A DNA stretch of 64,000 nt from Streptomyces sp. GESEQ-4 (GCF_017948455.1 NZ_JAFFSU010000009.1:186001-250000), one strand, 5' to 3'. Counted from the first letter of the stretch, positions 47,896-56,972 are shown. Numbers and translations: made by a program. Notes: generated by a model from the sequence alone, not told the origin.

Positions 47896-47996
47896 CCGGA
47901 GGTCTCTTCCACCCAAGTGGGCCGACGCCCCGGGATCTGGCCTGATCCGTATTGACGGGTACGCCGCAGTAGACAGGGAGTACTCCCCTCCGCACT
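47896..47996 (-). promoter_or_regulatory. yybP-ykoY-type manganese riboswitch upstream of terC
   Basis: Reading leftward, the leader has CGGAGG followed by GGAGTA at its 5' side, and GAGA followed by CCTCCG at its 3' side. CGGAGG and CCTCCG pair to close the element as P1, and the two purine-rich loops are those that bind Mn2+ in this class. Internal CCCAC/GTGG and other short stems fill the arms. It ends 45 nt before the GTG start. Recognised by eye; a covariance-model score would settle it. Confidence 0.75.
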
Positions 47997-48052
47997 GAAA
48001 ACACTACCTCAATCACCAAGGAAAGGTAAAGCGCTTGGCAAAAGAAGGGCCA

Positions 48053-48075
48053 AAAGACCTGGTCAGACGGTCTTT
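48053..48075 (-). terminator. Terminator overlapping the stop of the TerD-FtsK-like gene
   Basis: AAAGACC and GGTCTTT (48053-48059 and 48069-48075) form a 7-bp stem. On the minus strand it is followed by a pyrimidine-rich stretch with two T-runs, an unusually classic intrinsic terminator for this genome. It overlaps the TAA stop at 48074-48076. Confidence 0.6.
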
Positions 48076-50035
48076 ACCTGTGCTTGGTGCGGGCCATGGC
48101 GACCTGGGTGAGCACCTGCTGAAGCACCTGGCTGCCGTGCGGTACGAGGCACGGCTCGTACGTCCACGCATGGCCGACCCACGGGTCGGCGAGGTGGTCG
48201 TCGGGTACCGGGGTGAGTCGCATCAGCGAACGCCACAGCGGGTCGAGCAACGGGCCGTAGCCGGCGGCCTCCTCGCGGTCAGCGACCATCATCAGATGGA
48301 CGCCGACGGCCGGTCCCTCGTCCGCGAGGTAGCGCAGCTGGGTCACAGCCCGGTCGTCGAAGCCGTGCGGGAAGTCATTGACGATGAGGAGTTGCTCGGA
48401 GGTGTCGAGGCCGGGCGGGAGCGAGTCGGCCGCGCCGCCGCGCACCGCCATCTGCACCAGGTCGACGCGCTGGGTGAGCCGGGCGAGGACGTCCGACACA
48501 CCGGCCGCTCCGATGGCGGGCGGCGCGGCGAGCACGCCGGTCTGCACGAGCGGTGCGAGCGCCTGTGCTCCCGAACCGGCGGGGTCGATGGCGTGCACGG
48601 TGAACTCACCCGCCGGATAGACGGCGAGCAGCCGGGCCGCATGCGCCACCGCCGTCTCCATGGCCGACTGCCGCAGGTCATGGGAGTCGCTGTACACACC
48701 CTCGAGCGATCCGGAGCGGCCGCTGTCGATCCACAGGCCCCGCTCCAGCGGCAGCCTGACCAGCATGGGTATGCGCAGCTCGGGACACTCGGGCAGATGC
48801 AGGTCGCCGAGGCGCAGGGCCATGGGGATCTCCATCGGCACCCGGTAGCCGTGCCACACCGGGTTGTCCCAGCGGGCGAACGCCAAGGGCAGCGCCGGCT
48901 CGACGACTTCGATCTCGGCGGTGAGCTGGGCGAGGTCCCGGTCGAGGGCCGTCCTGGCCTGGTCGACGAGCTGAGTGTGCTTGGCCCGTGCGGTCTCCCG
49001 CGCGGCGTCGCCCTGTCCCCCGATCCGGCTGCGCGGGTCGGACAGGACCTGGTCGAGTTCCTTCTCCATCCGCGAGTCGGCGAAGTCGACGGCGCTGCGG
49101 TAGGCGGCCGTAGTGCGGGCCAGGTCCTCGAACATGCCCCAGACCTGGTTGTAGAGCCGCTCCTCCATGGACCAGCCGGTCGCGTCACCCGCGACGGGCC
49201 GGGCGGGCTGCCCCGGCTGGGCCAGGGGTGCGGCAGGCGGGGGTGGGGGCGGGGCCGCGTTCTGCCGTTGGGGATGGCTGTAGTCGATCGGGCCGCCGGC
49301 GCCGGACGCGGACGGCTGGGTGGCGGCCGAGGGGTCCACCGATCCGGTGGGGTAGCCCTGCCGGGGCTCCGGGGCGCCCTGAGCACCGTACGGAGAGCCC
49401 GTCTGCTCCGGACCGAGGGCCGGTGCGGCCGCCTGCCGGGAGCGGTCGCCGTCCGAGGTGCGCGGGGCCTGCACGGAGCGGGCCACGCCCTGGACCACCG
49501 CCTCGTTGATGCCACCGGCGAGCTGGTGGGCCTGGGGCAGGCCCTGGTCGGCGAGAAGCTCGGCGAGGCCGCCGGCGTATCCCTGGCCGACGGCACGCAC
49601 CTTCCAGGCGCCCTGCCTGCGGTACAACTCCAGGGCGACGACGGCTGACTCGGCCTCCAGGCCGGTGATGGTGTAGCTGGCGATCTCGGTGCCGTCGAGG
49701 CCGGTGACCGCGACGAAGGGGGCGGCCACGGCGCCGAACTGGACCGGGCCTCCTACCCCGGAGGGCAGGGCGAGCAGCACACTGACCCGGTGCACGGCCT
49801 CCGGCACGGCGTCGAGGTCCACCGCGAGGCGATGGTCGGCGGCCGCCTGCCGGGAGACCTCCAGGCCCGGCAGGGTGGGTGTGCCCGGGTGGGCCACCCA
49901 TTCGACGCCCCGCACCGTGCCGCGCTCGTCGCTGAGCGTGGCCGCGGCGACGATCGGCTTGCCGGCCGAGACCCGGATCTCGAGGCGGGCCTGGGAGAGC
50001 GGGTGGTTCTGCCCCCGCACCAACTCGGCCGTCAT
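48074..50035 (-). CDS. TerD-domain protein fused to a P-loop-less FtsK/HerA-like domain
   Basis: A 653-residue protein in three parts. Residues 1-175 are a TerD domain (tellurium/stress-type, Ca2+-binding fold). Residues about 190-280 are a Pro/Gln/Ala-rich linker. Residues 285-653 follow the layout of an FtsK/HerA ATPase: HAIDPAGSG where the strand after Walker A should be, LLIVNDFPHGFDD as a Walker B-like strand, and VGVHLMMVADR like the sensor strand. The Walker A lysine is absent (IDSGRSGSLEG). It is probably a non-hydrolysing scaffold in a ter-type stress complex with the TerD gene 49 nt upstream. Confidence 0.82.
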   Translation of the reverse strand: MTAELVRGQNHPLSQARLEIRVSAGKPIVAAATLSDERGTVRGVEWVAHPGTPTLPGLEVSRQAAADHRLAVDLDAVPEAVHRVSVLLALPSGVGGPVQFGAVAAPFVAVTGLDGTEIASYTITGLEAESAVVALELYRRQGAWKVRAVGQGYAGGLAELLADQGLPQAHQLAGGINEAVVQGVARSVQAPRTSDGDRSRQAAAPALGPEQTGSPYGAQGAPEPRQGYPTGSVDPSAATQPSASGAGGPIDYSHPQRQNAAPPPPPPAAPLAQPGQPARPVAGDATGWSMEERLYNQVWGMFEDLARTTAAYRSAVDFADSRMEKELDQVLSDPRSRIGGQGDAARETARAKHTQLVDQARTALDRDLAQLTAEIEVVEPALPLAFARWDNPVWHGYRVPMEIPMALRLGDLHLPECPELRIPMLVRLPLERGLWIDSGRSGSLEGVYSDSHDLRQSAMETAVAHAARLLAVYPAGEFTVHAIDPAGSGAQALAPLVQTGVLAAPPAIGAAGVSDVLARLTQRVDLVQMAVRGGAADSLPPGLDTSEQLLIVNDFPHGFDDRAVTQLRYLADEGPAVGVHLMMVADREEAAGYGPLLDPLWRSLMRLTPVPDDHLADPWVGHAWTYEPCLVPHGSQVLQQVLTQVAMARTKHR

Positions 50036-50084
50036 GCCTGCGTCCCCCTGTGCTTCATCGTGTCGTGTGCCCCCGCCGGGCGCG

Positions 50085-50663
50085 TTACAGGTGCGGCAGG
50101 ATCGCCGGCATCAGGTCCTGGAAGGTGCGGCCGTTGGCCTGGGTGCCCAGGGCCGTCATCGTCCAGCCCGGGCCGTTGCGGTGCACCTTCGCCATGATCT
50201 GGGCCGTGTAGGCACCGCCGCCGGCGAGCGTGTAGCGGGCGAGCTCCTCGCCGTTGGTCTCGTCGACGATGCGGCAGAACGCGTTCTGCACTTCCTGGAA
50301 GGTCTGGCCCGTGAAGGAGTTCACGGTGAAGACGATCTGGTCGATGTGGACCGGGACACGCGCGAGGTCGACGAGGATCGCCTCGTCGTCGCCGCCCTGG
50401 CCGACACCGCCGACCAGGTTGTCACCGGTGTGCCGCACCGAGCCGTCGTCGCTCACCAGGTGGCGGAAGAAGACGACGTCGACCGGCTGCTTGTCCGCGA
50501 ACAGTACGGCGGAGGCGTCGAGGTCGATCTCCCGGGTGCGCGAGCCGAAGAGGCCTCGCCGGGGAGCCGCCTGCCAGCCGAGACCCATGCGCACCGAAGT
50601 CAGGCTGCCGCCGTCGTTCTTCTGCAGACTGATGGCCTGACCCTTGGTCATGTTGACGGTCAC
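50085..50663 (-). CDS. TerD-family stress protein
   Basis: A 192-residue single TerD domain. Family stretches are LQKNDGGSLTSVRMGLGW, DGSVRHTGDNLVGG and DDEAILVDLARVP, whose acidic residues bind Ca2+, and GWTMTALG. GTG 50663 follows GAGGGGAA; ATG 50651 is an alternative. TerD proteins act in tellurite, phage and oxidative stress tolerance and in Streptomyces differentiation. First gene of a two-gene unit with the TerD-FtsK-like fusion. Confidence 0.94.
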   Translation of the reverse strand: MTVNMTKGQAISLQKNDGGSLTSVRMGLGWQAAPRRGLFGSRTREIDLDASAVLFADKQPVDVVFFRHLVSDDGSVRHTGDNLVGGVGQGGDDEAILVDLARVPVHIDQIVFTVNSFTGQTFQEVQNAFCRIVDETNGEELARYTLAGGGAYTAQIMAKVHRNGPGWTMTALGTQANGRTFQDLMPAILPHL

Positions 50664-50802
50664 GCGCTGATTCCCCTCTCGAGCTGTCCCCTGTTGCCGC
50701 GGAGTCCGCGGATGACGTGAACCCTACGCAGGGCCACTGACCGTGACGTACCCCGGTCCGTAATTTGTGTCGGTCTTGCAACACAGCGCGTTCGACGCCA
50801 GG

Positions 50803-52941
50803 TCAGGACAGCCCTGCCTCCCGCATCTGGCGCAGTTCCTTCTTCATCTCGGAGACCTCGTCGCGCAGCCGGGCCGCGATCTCAAACTGGAGGTCGGCGG
50901 CGGCTGCACGCATGCGCTCGGTCATCTCCTCGATCTGCCCGGCGAGCTCGGCCGCCGGACGGTCGGTCGGCACCGTCTCCTTGGCCTTGCCCTTGGCGGA
51001 CTTGCCGCCCTTGGCCGTCTTGGCGCCGAGCGAGGGCACGGGGGCCTTGGCCCCCTTGCCGTCCGTCATCTTGCGGTAGCCCGAGCCGAGGAGCTGTTCC
51101 GTGTCGATGTCTTCGCGGGCGATCTGCGCGACGATGTCATTGATCTTCTTGCGGAGCGGCTGGGGGTCGAGGCCCCTCTCCTTGTTGTACGCGACCTGCT
51201 TCTCCCGTCGGCGGTTGGTCTCCTCGATGGCCTTCTCCATCGCCGGGGTGATCTTGTCGGCGTACATGTGGACCTGGCCGGAGACATTGCGCGCCGCACG
51301 GCCGATGGTCTGGATCAGGGACGTCCCCGAGCGCAGGAAGCCCTCCTTGTCGGCGTCGAGGATGGCCACCAGGGACACCTCGGGCAGGTCGAGGCCCTCC
51401 CGCAGGAGGTTGATGCCGACGAGGACGTCGTACTCGCCCGAGCGCAGCTCGCGCAGCAGCTCGACACGGCGCAGGGTGTCGACGTCGCTGTGCAGATAGC
51501 GCACCTGGATGCCGAGTTCGAGGAAGTAGTCCGTGAGGTCCTCGGCCATCTTCTTGGTGAGGGTGGTGACCAGGACGCGCTCGTCCTTCTCGGTGCGCTT
51601 GCGGATCTCGTGCACCAGGTCGTCGATCTGGCCCTCGGTGGGTTTGACGACGACCTCGGGGTCGACCAGGCCGGTGGGGCGGATGATCTGCTCGACGAAG
51701 CCGTCCCCGCGCGAGAGCTCGTACTTGCCCGGTGTCGCGGACAGGTAGACGGCCTGGCCGATGCGCTCCTGGAACTCCTCCCACTTCAGGGGGCGGTTGT
51801 CCAGCGCGGAGGGCAGCCGGAAGCCGTGGTCGACGAGGGTGCGCTTGCGGGAGGCGTCGCCCTCGTACATGGCGCCGATCTGCGGGACGGTGACGTGCGA
51901 CTCATCGATGACGAGCAGGAAGTCGTCCGGGAAGTAGTCGAGCAGGGTGTTCGGCGGGGAGCCGGGCTCGCGGCCGTCGAAGTGCATCGAGTAGTTCTCC
52001 ACACCGGAGCAGGAGCCGATCTGGCGGAGCATCTCGAGGTCGTACGTCGTGCGCATCCGCAGCCGCTGGGCCTCCAGGAGCTTGCCCTGCTTCTCCAGTT
52101 CCGCCAAGCGCTCCCCGAGTTCCTTCTCGATGTCGTTGACGGCCCGCTCCAGGCGCTCGGGCCCTGCGACGTAGTGGGAGGCCGGGAAGACGTACAGCTG
52201 GTCGTCGTCGCTGATGATCTCGCCGGTGACCGGGTGGAGCGTGGACAGGGCCTCGATCTCGTCGCCGAACATCTCGATGCGGACGGCCAGCTCTTCGTAG
52301 ACCGGGAAGATCTCGATGGTGTCGCCGCGGACGCGGAAGGTGCCGCGGGTGAAGGCCATGTCGTTGCGCGTGTACTGGATGTCCACGAAGCGGCGCAGGA
52401 GCTGGTCGCGGTCGTGCTCCTCGCCGACGCGGAGGGGGACCATGCGGTCCACGTACTCCTGTGGAGTACCGAGGCCGTAGATGCAGGAGACGGAGGCGAC
52501 CACGACGACGTCACGGCGGGTGAGCAGCGAGTTGGTCGCGGAGTGACGCAGTCGCTCGACCTCCTCGTTGATGGAGGAGTCCTTCTCGATGTAGGTGTCC
52601 GACTGCGGGACGTAGGCCTCGGGCTGGTAGTAGTCGTAGTACGAGACGAAGTACTCGACGGCGTTGTTCGGCAGCAGTTCCCGGAACTCGTTGGCCAGCT
52701 GGGCGGCCAGTGTTTTGTTCGGGGCCATCACCAGGGTGGGCCGCTGAAGCTTCTCGATCATCCACGCGGTGGTGGCGGACTTGCCGGTGCCGGTCGCGCC
52801 GAGGAGGACCACGTCCTTCTCACCGGCCTCGATGCGCCGGGCTAGCTCGGCGATGGCCTGCGGCTGGTCGCCGCTGGGCTGGTAGGGGCTGACGACCTCG
52901 AAGGGCGCCACCGTGCGTTCGATGCTGGAAACGGGCCGCAT
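50803..52941 (-). CDS. uvrB: Excinuclease ABC subunit B
   Basis: A 712-residue helicase-like repair protein. It has Walker A GATGTGKS (near residue 46), the beta-hairpin region YYDYYQPEAYVPQSDTYI that clamps damaged DNA, DEAD-like DESH, helicase motif VI QTIGRAARN and a C-terminal UVR helix that binds UvrC. ATG 52941 lies 7 nt after the -10 of a DNA-damage promoter, so the message is leaderless. The longer frame from GTG 52971 would start inside the promoter and is rejected. Confidence 0.97.
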   Translation of the reverse strand: MRPVSSIERTVAPFEVVSPYQPSGDQPQAIAELARRIEAGEKDVVLLGATGTGKSATTAWMIEKLQRPTLVMAPNKTLAAQLANEFRELLPNNAVEYFVSYYDYYQPEAYVPQSDTYIEKDSSINEEVERLRHSATNSLLTRRDVVVVASVSCIYGLGTPQEYVDRMVPLRVGEEHDRDQLLRRFVDIQYTRNDMAFTRGTFRVRGDTIEIFPVYEELAVRIEMFGDEIEALSTLHPVTGEIISDDDQLYVFPASHYVAGPERLERAVNDIEKELGERLAELEKQGKLLEAQRLRMRTTYDLEMLRQIGSCSGVENYSMHFDGREPGSPPNTLLDYFPDDFLLVIDESHVTVPQIGAMYEGDASRKRTLVDHGFRLPSALDNRPLKWEEFQERIGQAVYLSATPGKYELSRGDGFVEQIIRPTGLVDPEVVVKPTEGQIDDLVHEIRKRTEKDERVLVTTLTKKMAEDLTDYFLELGIQVRYLHSDVDTLRRVELLRELRSGEYDVLVGINLLREGLDLPEVSLVAILDADKEGFLRSGTSLIQTIGRAARNVSGQVHMYADKITPAMEKAIEETNRRREKQVAYNKERGLDPQPLRKKINDIVAQIAREDIDTEQLLGSGYRKMTDGKGAKAPVPSLGAKTAKGGKSAKGKAKETVPTDRPAAELAGQIEEMTERMRAAAADLQFEIAARLRDEVSEMKKELRQMREAGLS

Positions 52942-52948
52942 GGGATCC

Positions 52949-52971
52949 ACCGTACGACCCCCCACTGACAA
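52949..52971 (-). promoter_or_regulatory. PafBC/recA-type DNA-damage promoter of uvrB
   Basis: Reading leftward: TTGTCAGTGGG, six bases, TACGGT, then 7 nt to the ATG at 52941. It matches the motif at uvrA, ogt and the MFS gene, and implies a leaderless mRNA. Confidence 0.82.
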
Positions 52972-52981
52972 CGCGGCCTGA

Positions 52982-53848
52982 TCACCTGTTCTGCGGGGTG
53001 CGGGAACTCCGGCCGCCCACTCTGCGGCGGGTGCGGATCATCGGGCGCCGGGTGGTGTGCGACAGGGTGGAGTGGGCCGGGATGCCGGGCTTGTTCTCGA
53101 CGGGGGCCCCGGCGGGCTTGCCCATGATCATGAGCGGGTCGAACATCACCACGACGCCCGCGAGGAGGAGGAAGGCCAGCGGGCCGACCATGAGGGGCGC
53201 GAGGATGCCGGCCGGCGAGTCTCCCGAGGTGGGGGCGCTCGTGGTGTGGACGTGGACCTTGAGGGCGGCCATGCCCGTGTAGTGCATGCCGCTGACGGCG
53301 AGTCCCATGACGAGACTCGCCCCCACGCTCCACATGAACCCTCTGACCTGTCCGGCCGCCCACAGGGCGGCGGTGGCCGCGACCATGGCTATGACGACGG
53401 ACGCGGCCACGGTGAAGGTGTTGTACTCCAGGTTTCCGTTGAGGCGCATTCCGGCCATGCCCAGATAGTGCATGGAGGCGATGCCCAGGCCGGTGATGGT
53501 GCCTCCGGTGAACAGAGCCGTTCCCCGCGCGCCCTTGTAGCCGACTATGAAGATCCCGATGCCCACCATGACGATCGCGACGCCCAGACTGGCGAAGGTC
53601 GTCAGCATGTCGTAGCGGATCGGCGCGCCCACGACGGTGAAGCCCATCATCGCGACGAAGTGCATGGTCCAAATGCCGGAGCCGATCGCGGCCGAGCCCA
53701 GGGCCAGCCATCCCGGTCTCCAGGACTGGGAGACCAGCATGGACCGCGTGGTGCAGCGCAGACCGAGTGCACCGCCGAGGCAGGCCATCAGGTAGGCCAC
53801 CAGCGGTGTGACGAGTCCGTAGCTGAATCCGTCGACCGTGCCCTGCAT
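52982..53848 (-). CDS. MHYT-domain membrane sensor protein
   Basis: A 288-residue protein with about seven membrane helices. The MHYT repeats are visible as MHFVAMMG, MHYLGMAG and MHYTGMAA, whose Met/His residues are thought to bind copper and sense O2, CO or NO. No GGDEF, EAL or kinase domain follows, only a basic cytoplasmic tail of about 45 residues. ATG 53848 is chosen with AAAGG upstream. Divergent from the phosphodiesterase gene; its stop lies 10 nt from the uvrB promoter. Confidence 0.9.
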   Translation of the reverse strand: MQGTVDGFSYGLVTPLVAYLMACLGGALGLRCTTRSMLVSQSWRPGWLALGSAAIGSGIWTMHFVAMMGFTVVGAPIRYDMLTTFASLGVAIVMVGIGIFIVGYKGARGTALFTGGTITGLGIASMHYLGMAGMRLNGNLEYNTFTVAASVVIAMVAATAALWAAGQVRGFMWSVGASLVMGLAVSGMHYTGMAALKVHVHTTSAPTSGDSPAGILAPLMVGPLAFLLLAGVVVMFDPLMIMGKPAGAPVENKPGIPAHSTLSHTTRRPMIRTRRRVGGRSSRTPQNR

Positions 53849-54103
53849 GCGCGGCTGCCTTTCCACCCTCTTACGTCCCGGACCTACATGAAACAAGCCC
53901 CCATCCCAGGACCACCGACGAGCGGTCAAGGTTGTGGTGGAGAGTATGTCTCCCCCGGAACGGTCGAACGATTATCCGGCAAAGAAACACGCCCTTGCCG
54001 CACTTGTGCGGCACCAGTGAGCGGAGTCGGACGACTTCATTCAACCTGTGGCCATTCTGTACCCCTCCGCCGTTGACCCTCCGCTGTCACAGTCGATCTG
54101 TCC

Positions 54104-55009
54104 GTGATCGCCTCGACACGACGAGTACGCATGCACGCGCGCGCAGTCGCCACCGCGAGCACCGCGGTGGTCCTGGGCACCGCCGCCCTCCTGCTCCCCA
54201 CCTCCGGTGCGCAGGCCGACCCCACCGCCGAGCCCCCTACGGTCATCGCGCACCGCGGGGCCTCCGCGTACGCGCCCGAGAACACTCTGGCCGCCATCGA
54301 CAAGGCGGCCGAGCTGGGCATCGGCTGGGTCGAGAACGACGTCCAGCGCACCAAGGACGGCGAGCTGGTCGTCCTGCACGACGACAGCCTGGCGCGCACG
54401 ACCGACGTCGAGGACGTCTTCCCGGGCCGGGCTCCCTGGAAGGTGAAGGACTTCACCGCGGCGGAGATCGCCCGCCTCGACGCGGGCAGCTGGTTCGACC
54501 CCGCCTACGCGGGCGCGCGCGTGCCGACGCTGCAGCAGTACGTACGGCGCGTGGAGCACCACGACCAGAAGCTGCTCCTGGAGATCAAGAACCCCGGGCT
54601 GTATGCCGGCATCGAGCGGGAGACCCTCAAGGTCCTCGCCAACGACGGCTGGCTGGACCGGCGGCACCTCGCCGGTCGGCTGATCGTGCAGAGCTTCAGC
54701 GCGGACAGCATCCGGACCGTCCACGAGGTCAAGCCCGACGTCAAAACAGGCTTCCTCGGCACACCGTCGGTGGCGGCCCTTCAGGAGTACGCACGCTTCA
54801 CCGACCAGATCAACCCGTCCCACCTCACCGTCTCGACGGGCTACGTCTCCGCCGTCCACGGCTTCACCGGCCCGCACGGCAAGCCGCTGGAGGTCTTCAC
54901 CTGGACCGTCGACGACGCAAAGACCGCCCGCCGGGTCGCCGGGTACGGCGTCGACGGCATCATCACCAACAAGCCGGACGTGGTGCGGGACGCGGTCGAG
55001 AGGTCCTGA
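54104..55009 (+). CDS. Secreted glycerophosphodiester phosphodiesterase
   Basis: A 301-residue GDPD. A signal peptide (about 1-38) ends at AQA-DP. The catalytic pair is in AHRGASAYAPENT (His, Arg and Glu) with VENDVQRTKDGELVVLHDD providing Glu/Asp metal ligands and the second histidine. It hydrolyses glycerophosphodiesters to glycerol-3-phosphate plus alcohol outside the cell, for phosphate or carbon supply. GTG 54104 gives a basic N-region; ATG 54131 is possible. Confidence 0.92.
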   Translation: MIASTRRVRMHARAVATASTAVVLGTAALLLPTSGAQADPTAEPPTVIAHRGASAYAPENTLAAIDKAAELGIGWVENDVQRTKDGELVVLHDDSLARTTDVEDVFPGRAPWKVKDFTAAEIARLDAGSWFDPAYAGARVPTLQQYVRRVEHHDQKLLLEIKNPGLYAGIERETLKVLANDGWLDRRHLAGRLIVQSFSADSIRTVHEVKPDVKTGFLGTPSVAALQEYARFTDQINPSHLTVSTGYVSAVHGFTGPHGKPLEVFTWTVDDAKTARRVAGYGVDGIITNKPDVVRDAVERS

Positions 55010-55028
55010 GTTCCGCGCGGCCGGGGCG

Positions 55029-55051
55029 TTGTCAGTGGCGGACCGTACGGT
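55029..55051 (+). promoter_or_regulatory. PafBC/recA-type DNA-damage promoter of ogt, leaderless
   Basis: TTGTCAGTGGC (55029-55039), six bases, TACGGT (55046-55051), then 7 nt to ATG 55059. A perfect match to the motif. Transcription should begin at or next to the start codon. Confidence 0.83.
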
Positions 55052-55058
55052 GGAGCGC

Positions 55059-55613
55059 ATGGACAGCCATGGGCAGTACGAGCAGCAGGTCGTGTGGACC
55101 GTCGTCGGCACCGACATCGGTCCGCTGCTGCTGGCCGCGACCCGGGACGGCCTGGTCAATGTCGTGTTCCACGCCACGGAGGCGGTGCGCGACAAGGCCC
55201 TCGACCGGCTCGGATCCCGGCTGGGCAGTGAGCCCGTCGAGGCACCGGACTCCCCGCTGCTGGCCGAGGCGATACGGCAGTTCAAGGCGTATTTCGCGGG
55301 TGAGCGGCGCGACTTCGACCTGCCGCTGGACTGGTCGCTGATCTCGGGGTTCAACCGGGAGGTGCTGCGCAAGCTGGCCTCCGGCGTGCCGTACGGCGCG
55401 GTCGTCGGCTACGGCGATCTCGCGGGGCGGGTCGGTCAGCCCGGCGCCGCCCAGGCGGTCGGAGTGGCGATGGGCGCCAATCCCCTGCCGGTCGTCGTGC
55501 CCTGCCACCGGGTCGTGGAGAGCGACGGCGGCATCGGGGGGTTCGGGGGCGGCCTGGAGACCAAGCGGCGGCTGCTGGCGCTGGAGGGGGTACTGCCCGA
55601 GCCGCTGTTCTGA
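55059..55613 (+). CDS. ogt: Methylated-DNA--[protein]-cysteine S-methyltransferase
   Basis: A 184-residue suicide repair protein that takes alkyl groups from O6-alkylguanine. The active-site motif is VVVPCHRVV (Cys about residue 149), with the DNA-binding helix PYGAVVGYGDLA upstream and GGFGGGLETKRRLLALEG after it. An N-terminal domain without Ada-type zinc cysteines places it with Ogt rather than Ada. ATG 55059 is fixed by the promoter 7 nt upstream; the longer GTG frame from 55029 region overlaps that promoter. Confidence 0.93.
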   Translation: MDSHGQYEQQVVWTVVGTDIGPLLLAATRDGLVNVVFHATEAVRDKALDRLGSRLGSEPVEAPDSPLLAEAIRQFKAYFAGERRDFDLPLDWSLISGFNREVLRKLASGVPYGAVVGYGDLAGRVGQPGAAQAVGVAMGANPLPVVVPCHRVVESDGGIGGFGGGLETKRRLLALEGVLPEPLF

Positions 55614-55724
55614 CGGTTCGGTCCCGCGCGGAGGCTGGCCGGGAGGCGGAGCCGGTAGCAGACTCCGCCGTGCGTACAGCCACTGGCATCCGAGGGCTCG
55701 GAGCCGAAGGGACGGCGATCACGC

Positions 55725-56949
55725 ATGAGCGGAAACAGGGCAGTCGCATATCTCAAGCCGGGCGCGGTGGAAGTGACAACCATCGACTACCCGACGCTTT
55801 AACTCCAGGACGGGCCGGGGGTCGCACCCGAGAACGTCGGCCGCAAGTGCCGGCACGGAGTGATCCTCAAGGTGCTCGCCAGCAACATCTGCGGAAGCGA
55901 CCAGCACATGGTGCGCGGGCGGACGACCGCGCCCGAAGGGCTGGTCCTCGGACACGAGATCACCGGCGAGGTCGTCGAACGGGGTCCGGACGTCGAGAAC
56001 ATCGACGTCGGCGACATCGTCTCCGTACCGTTCAACATCGCCTGCGGGCGGTGCCGCAACTGCAAGGAACGCAAGACCGGCATCTGTCTGAACGTCAACC
56101 CGGCCCGCCCGGGGGCGGCCTACGGCTATGTCGACATGGGCGGCTGGGTCGGCGGCCAGGCCGAGTACGCCATGGTCCCCTACGCGGACTTCAACCTGCT
56201 GAAGTTCCCGGACCGGGACCAGGCACGCGCGAAGCTGCTCGACCTGACCATGCTGTCGGACATCTTCCCGACCGGCTTCCACGGCGCCGTGAGCGCGGGC
56301 GCCGGGGTCGGTTCGACGGTGTACGTCGCCGGGGCGGGCCCGGTCGGTCTGGCGGCGGCCGCGTCCGCGCAGCTGCTGGGGGCCGCGGTGGTCGTCGTGG
56401 GCGACCTCAACGCCGAGCGCCTCGCCCAGGCGCGGAGCTTCGGCTGCGAGACCGTCGACGTGGCGCGCGGCAGCGTGGGCGAACAGATCGCGCAGATCCT
56501 CGGGGAACCCGAGGTGGACGTCGCGGTCGACGCGGTCGGCTTTGAGGCCCGGGCCCATGGCCCGGACGCTCCGGAGGCGCCCGCGACCGTCCTCAACTCG
56601 CTGATGGGCATCACGCGCGCGGGCGGGGCCCTGCATTCCGGGGTTGTATGTCACGGACGACCCGGGCGGGGTCGACGAGGACGCGAAGTCCGGGACGCTG
56701 AAGGTGCGGCTCGGCCTCGGCTGGGCCAAGAGCCACCGGTTCACGACCGGTCAGTGCCCAGTGATGCGGTACCACCGGGGCCTGATGATGGCGATCCTGC
56801 ACGAGCGCGTGCACATCGCGAAGGCGGTCAACGCGACCGTCATCGCTCTTGAGGACGCACCGCGCGGCTACGCCGAGTTCGACCAGGGCGCGAGCCGCAA
56901 GTACGTGCTCGATCCGCACGGGGCATTGAAGGGGGTACAGCCGGTCTGA
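55725..56949 (+). pseudogene. fdhA: Glutathione-independent formaldehyde dehydrogenase (FdhA-like), nonsense and frameshift
   Basis: The intact gene would encode a zinc-dependent dehydrogenase of about 408 residues that oxidises formaldehyde with NAD. It begins normally at ATG 55725 (MSGNRAVAYLKPGAVEV) but codon 26 is TAA at 55800-55802, where a G-to-T change from GAA would restore CTT-GAA-CTC. The frame then continues correctly through zinc ligands (CGSDQH, CGRCRNCKERKTGIC) and the NAD motif VAGAGPVGLAAAA. A 2-nt loss after 56633 shifts the rest to another frame, which resumes at ATTCCGGGG and runs to TGA 56949. Two independent lesions make it a pseudogene unless the assembly is wrong. Confidence 0.88.
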
Positions 56950-56972
56950 GCGTCCGGCAGAACGAGAACGAG

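Noticed and set aside
52942..52971. N-terminal extension of uvrB from GTG 52971
   Set aside because: These bases are the promoter itself, and the conserved UvrB N-terminus begins at 52941.
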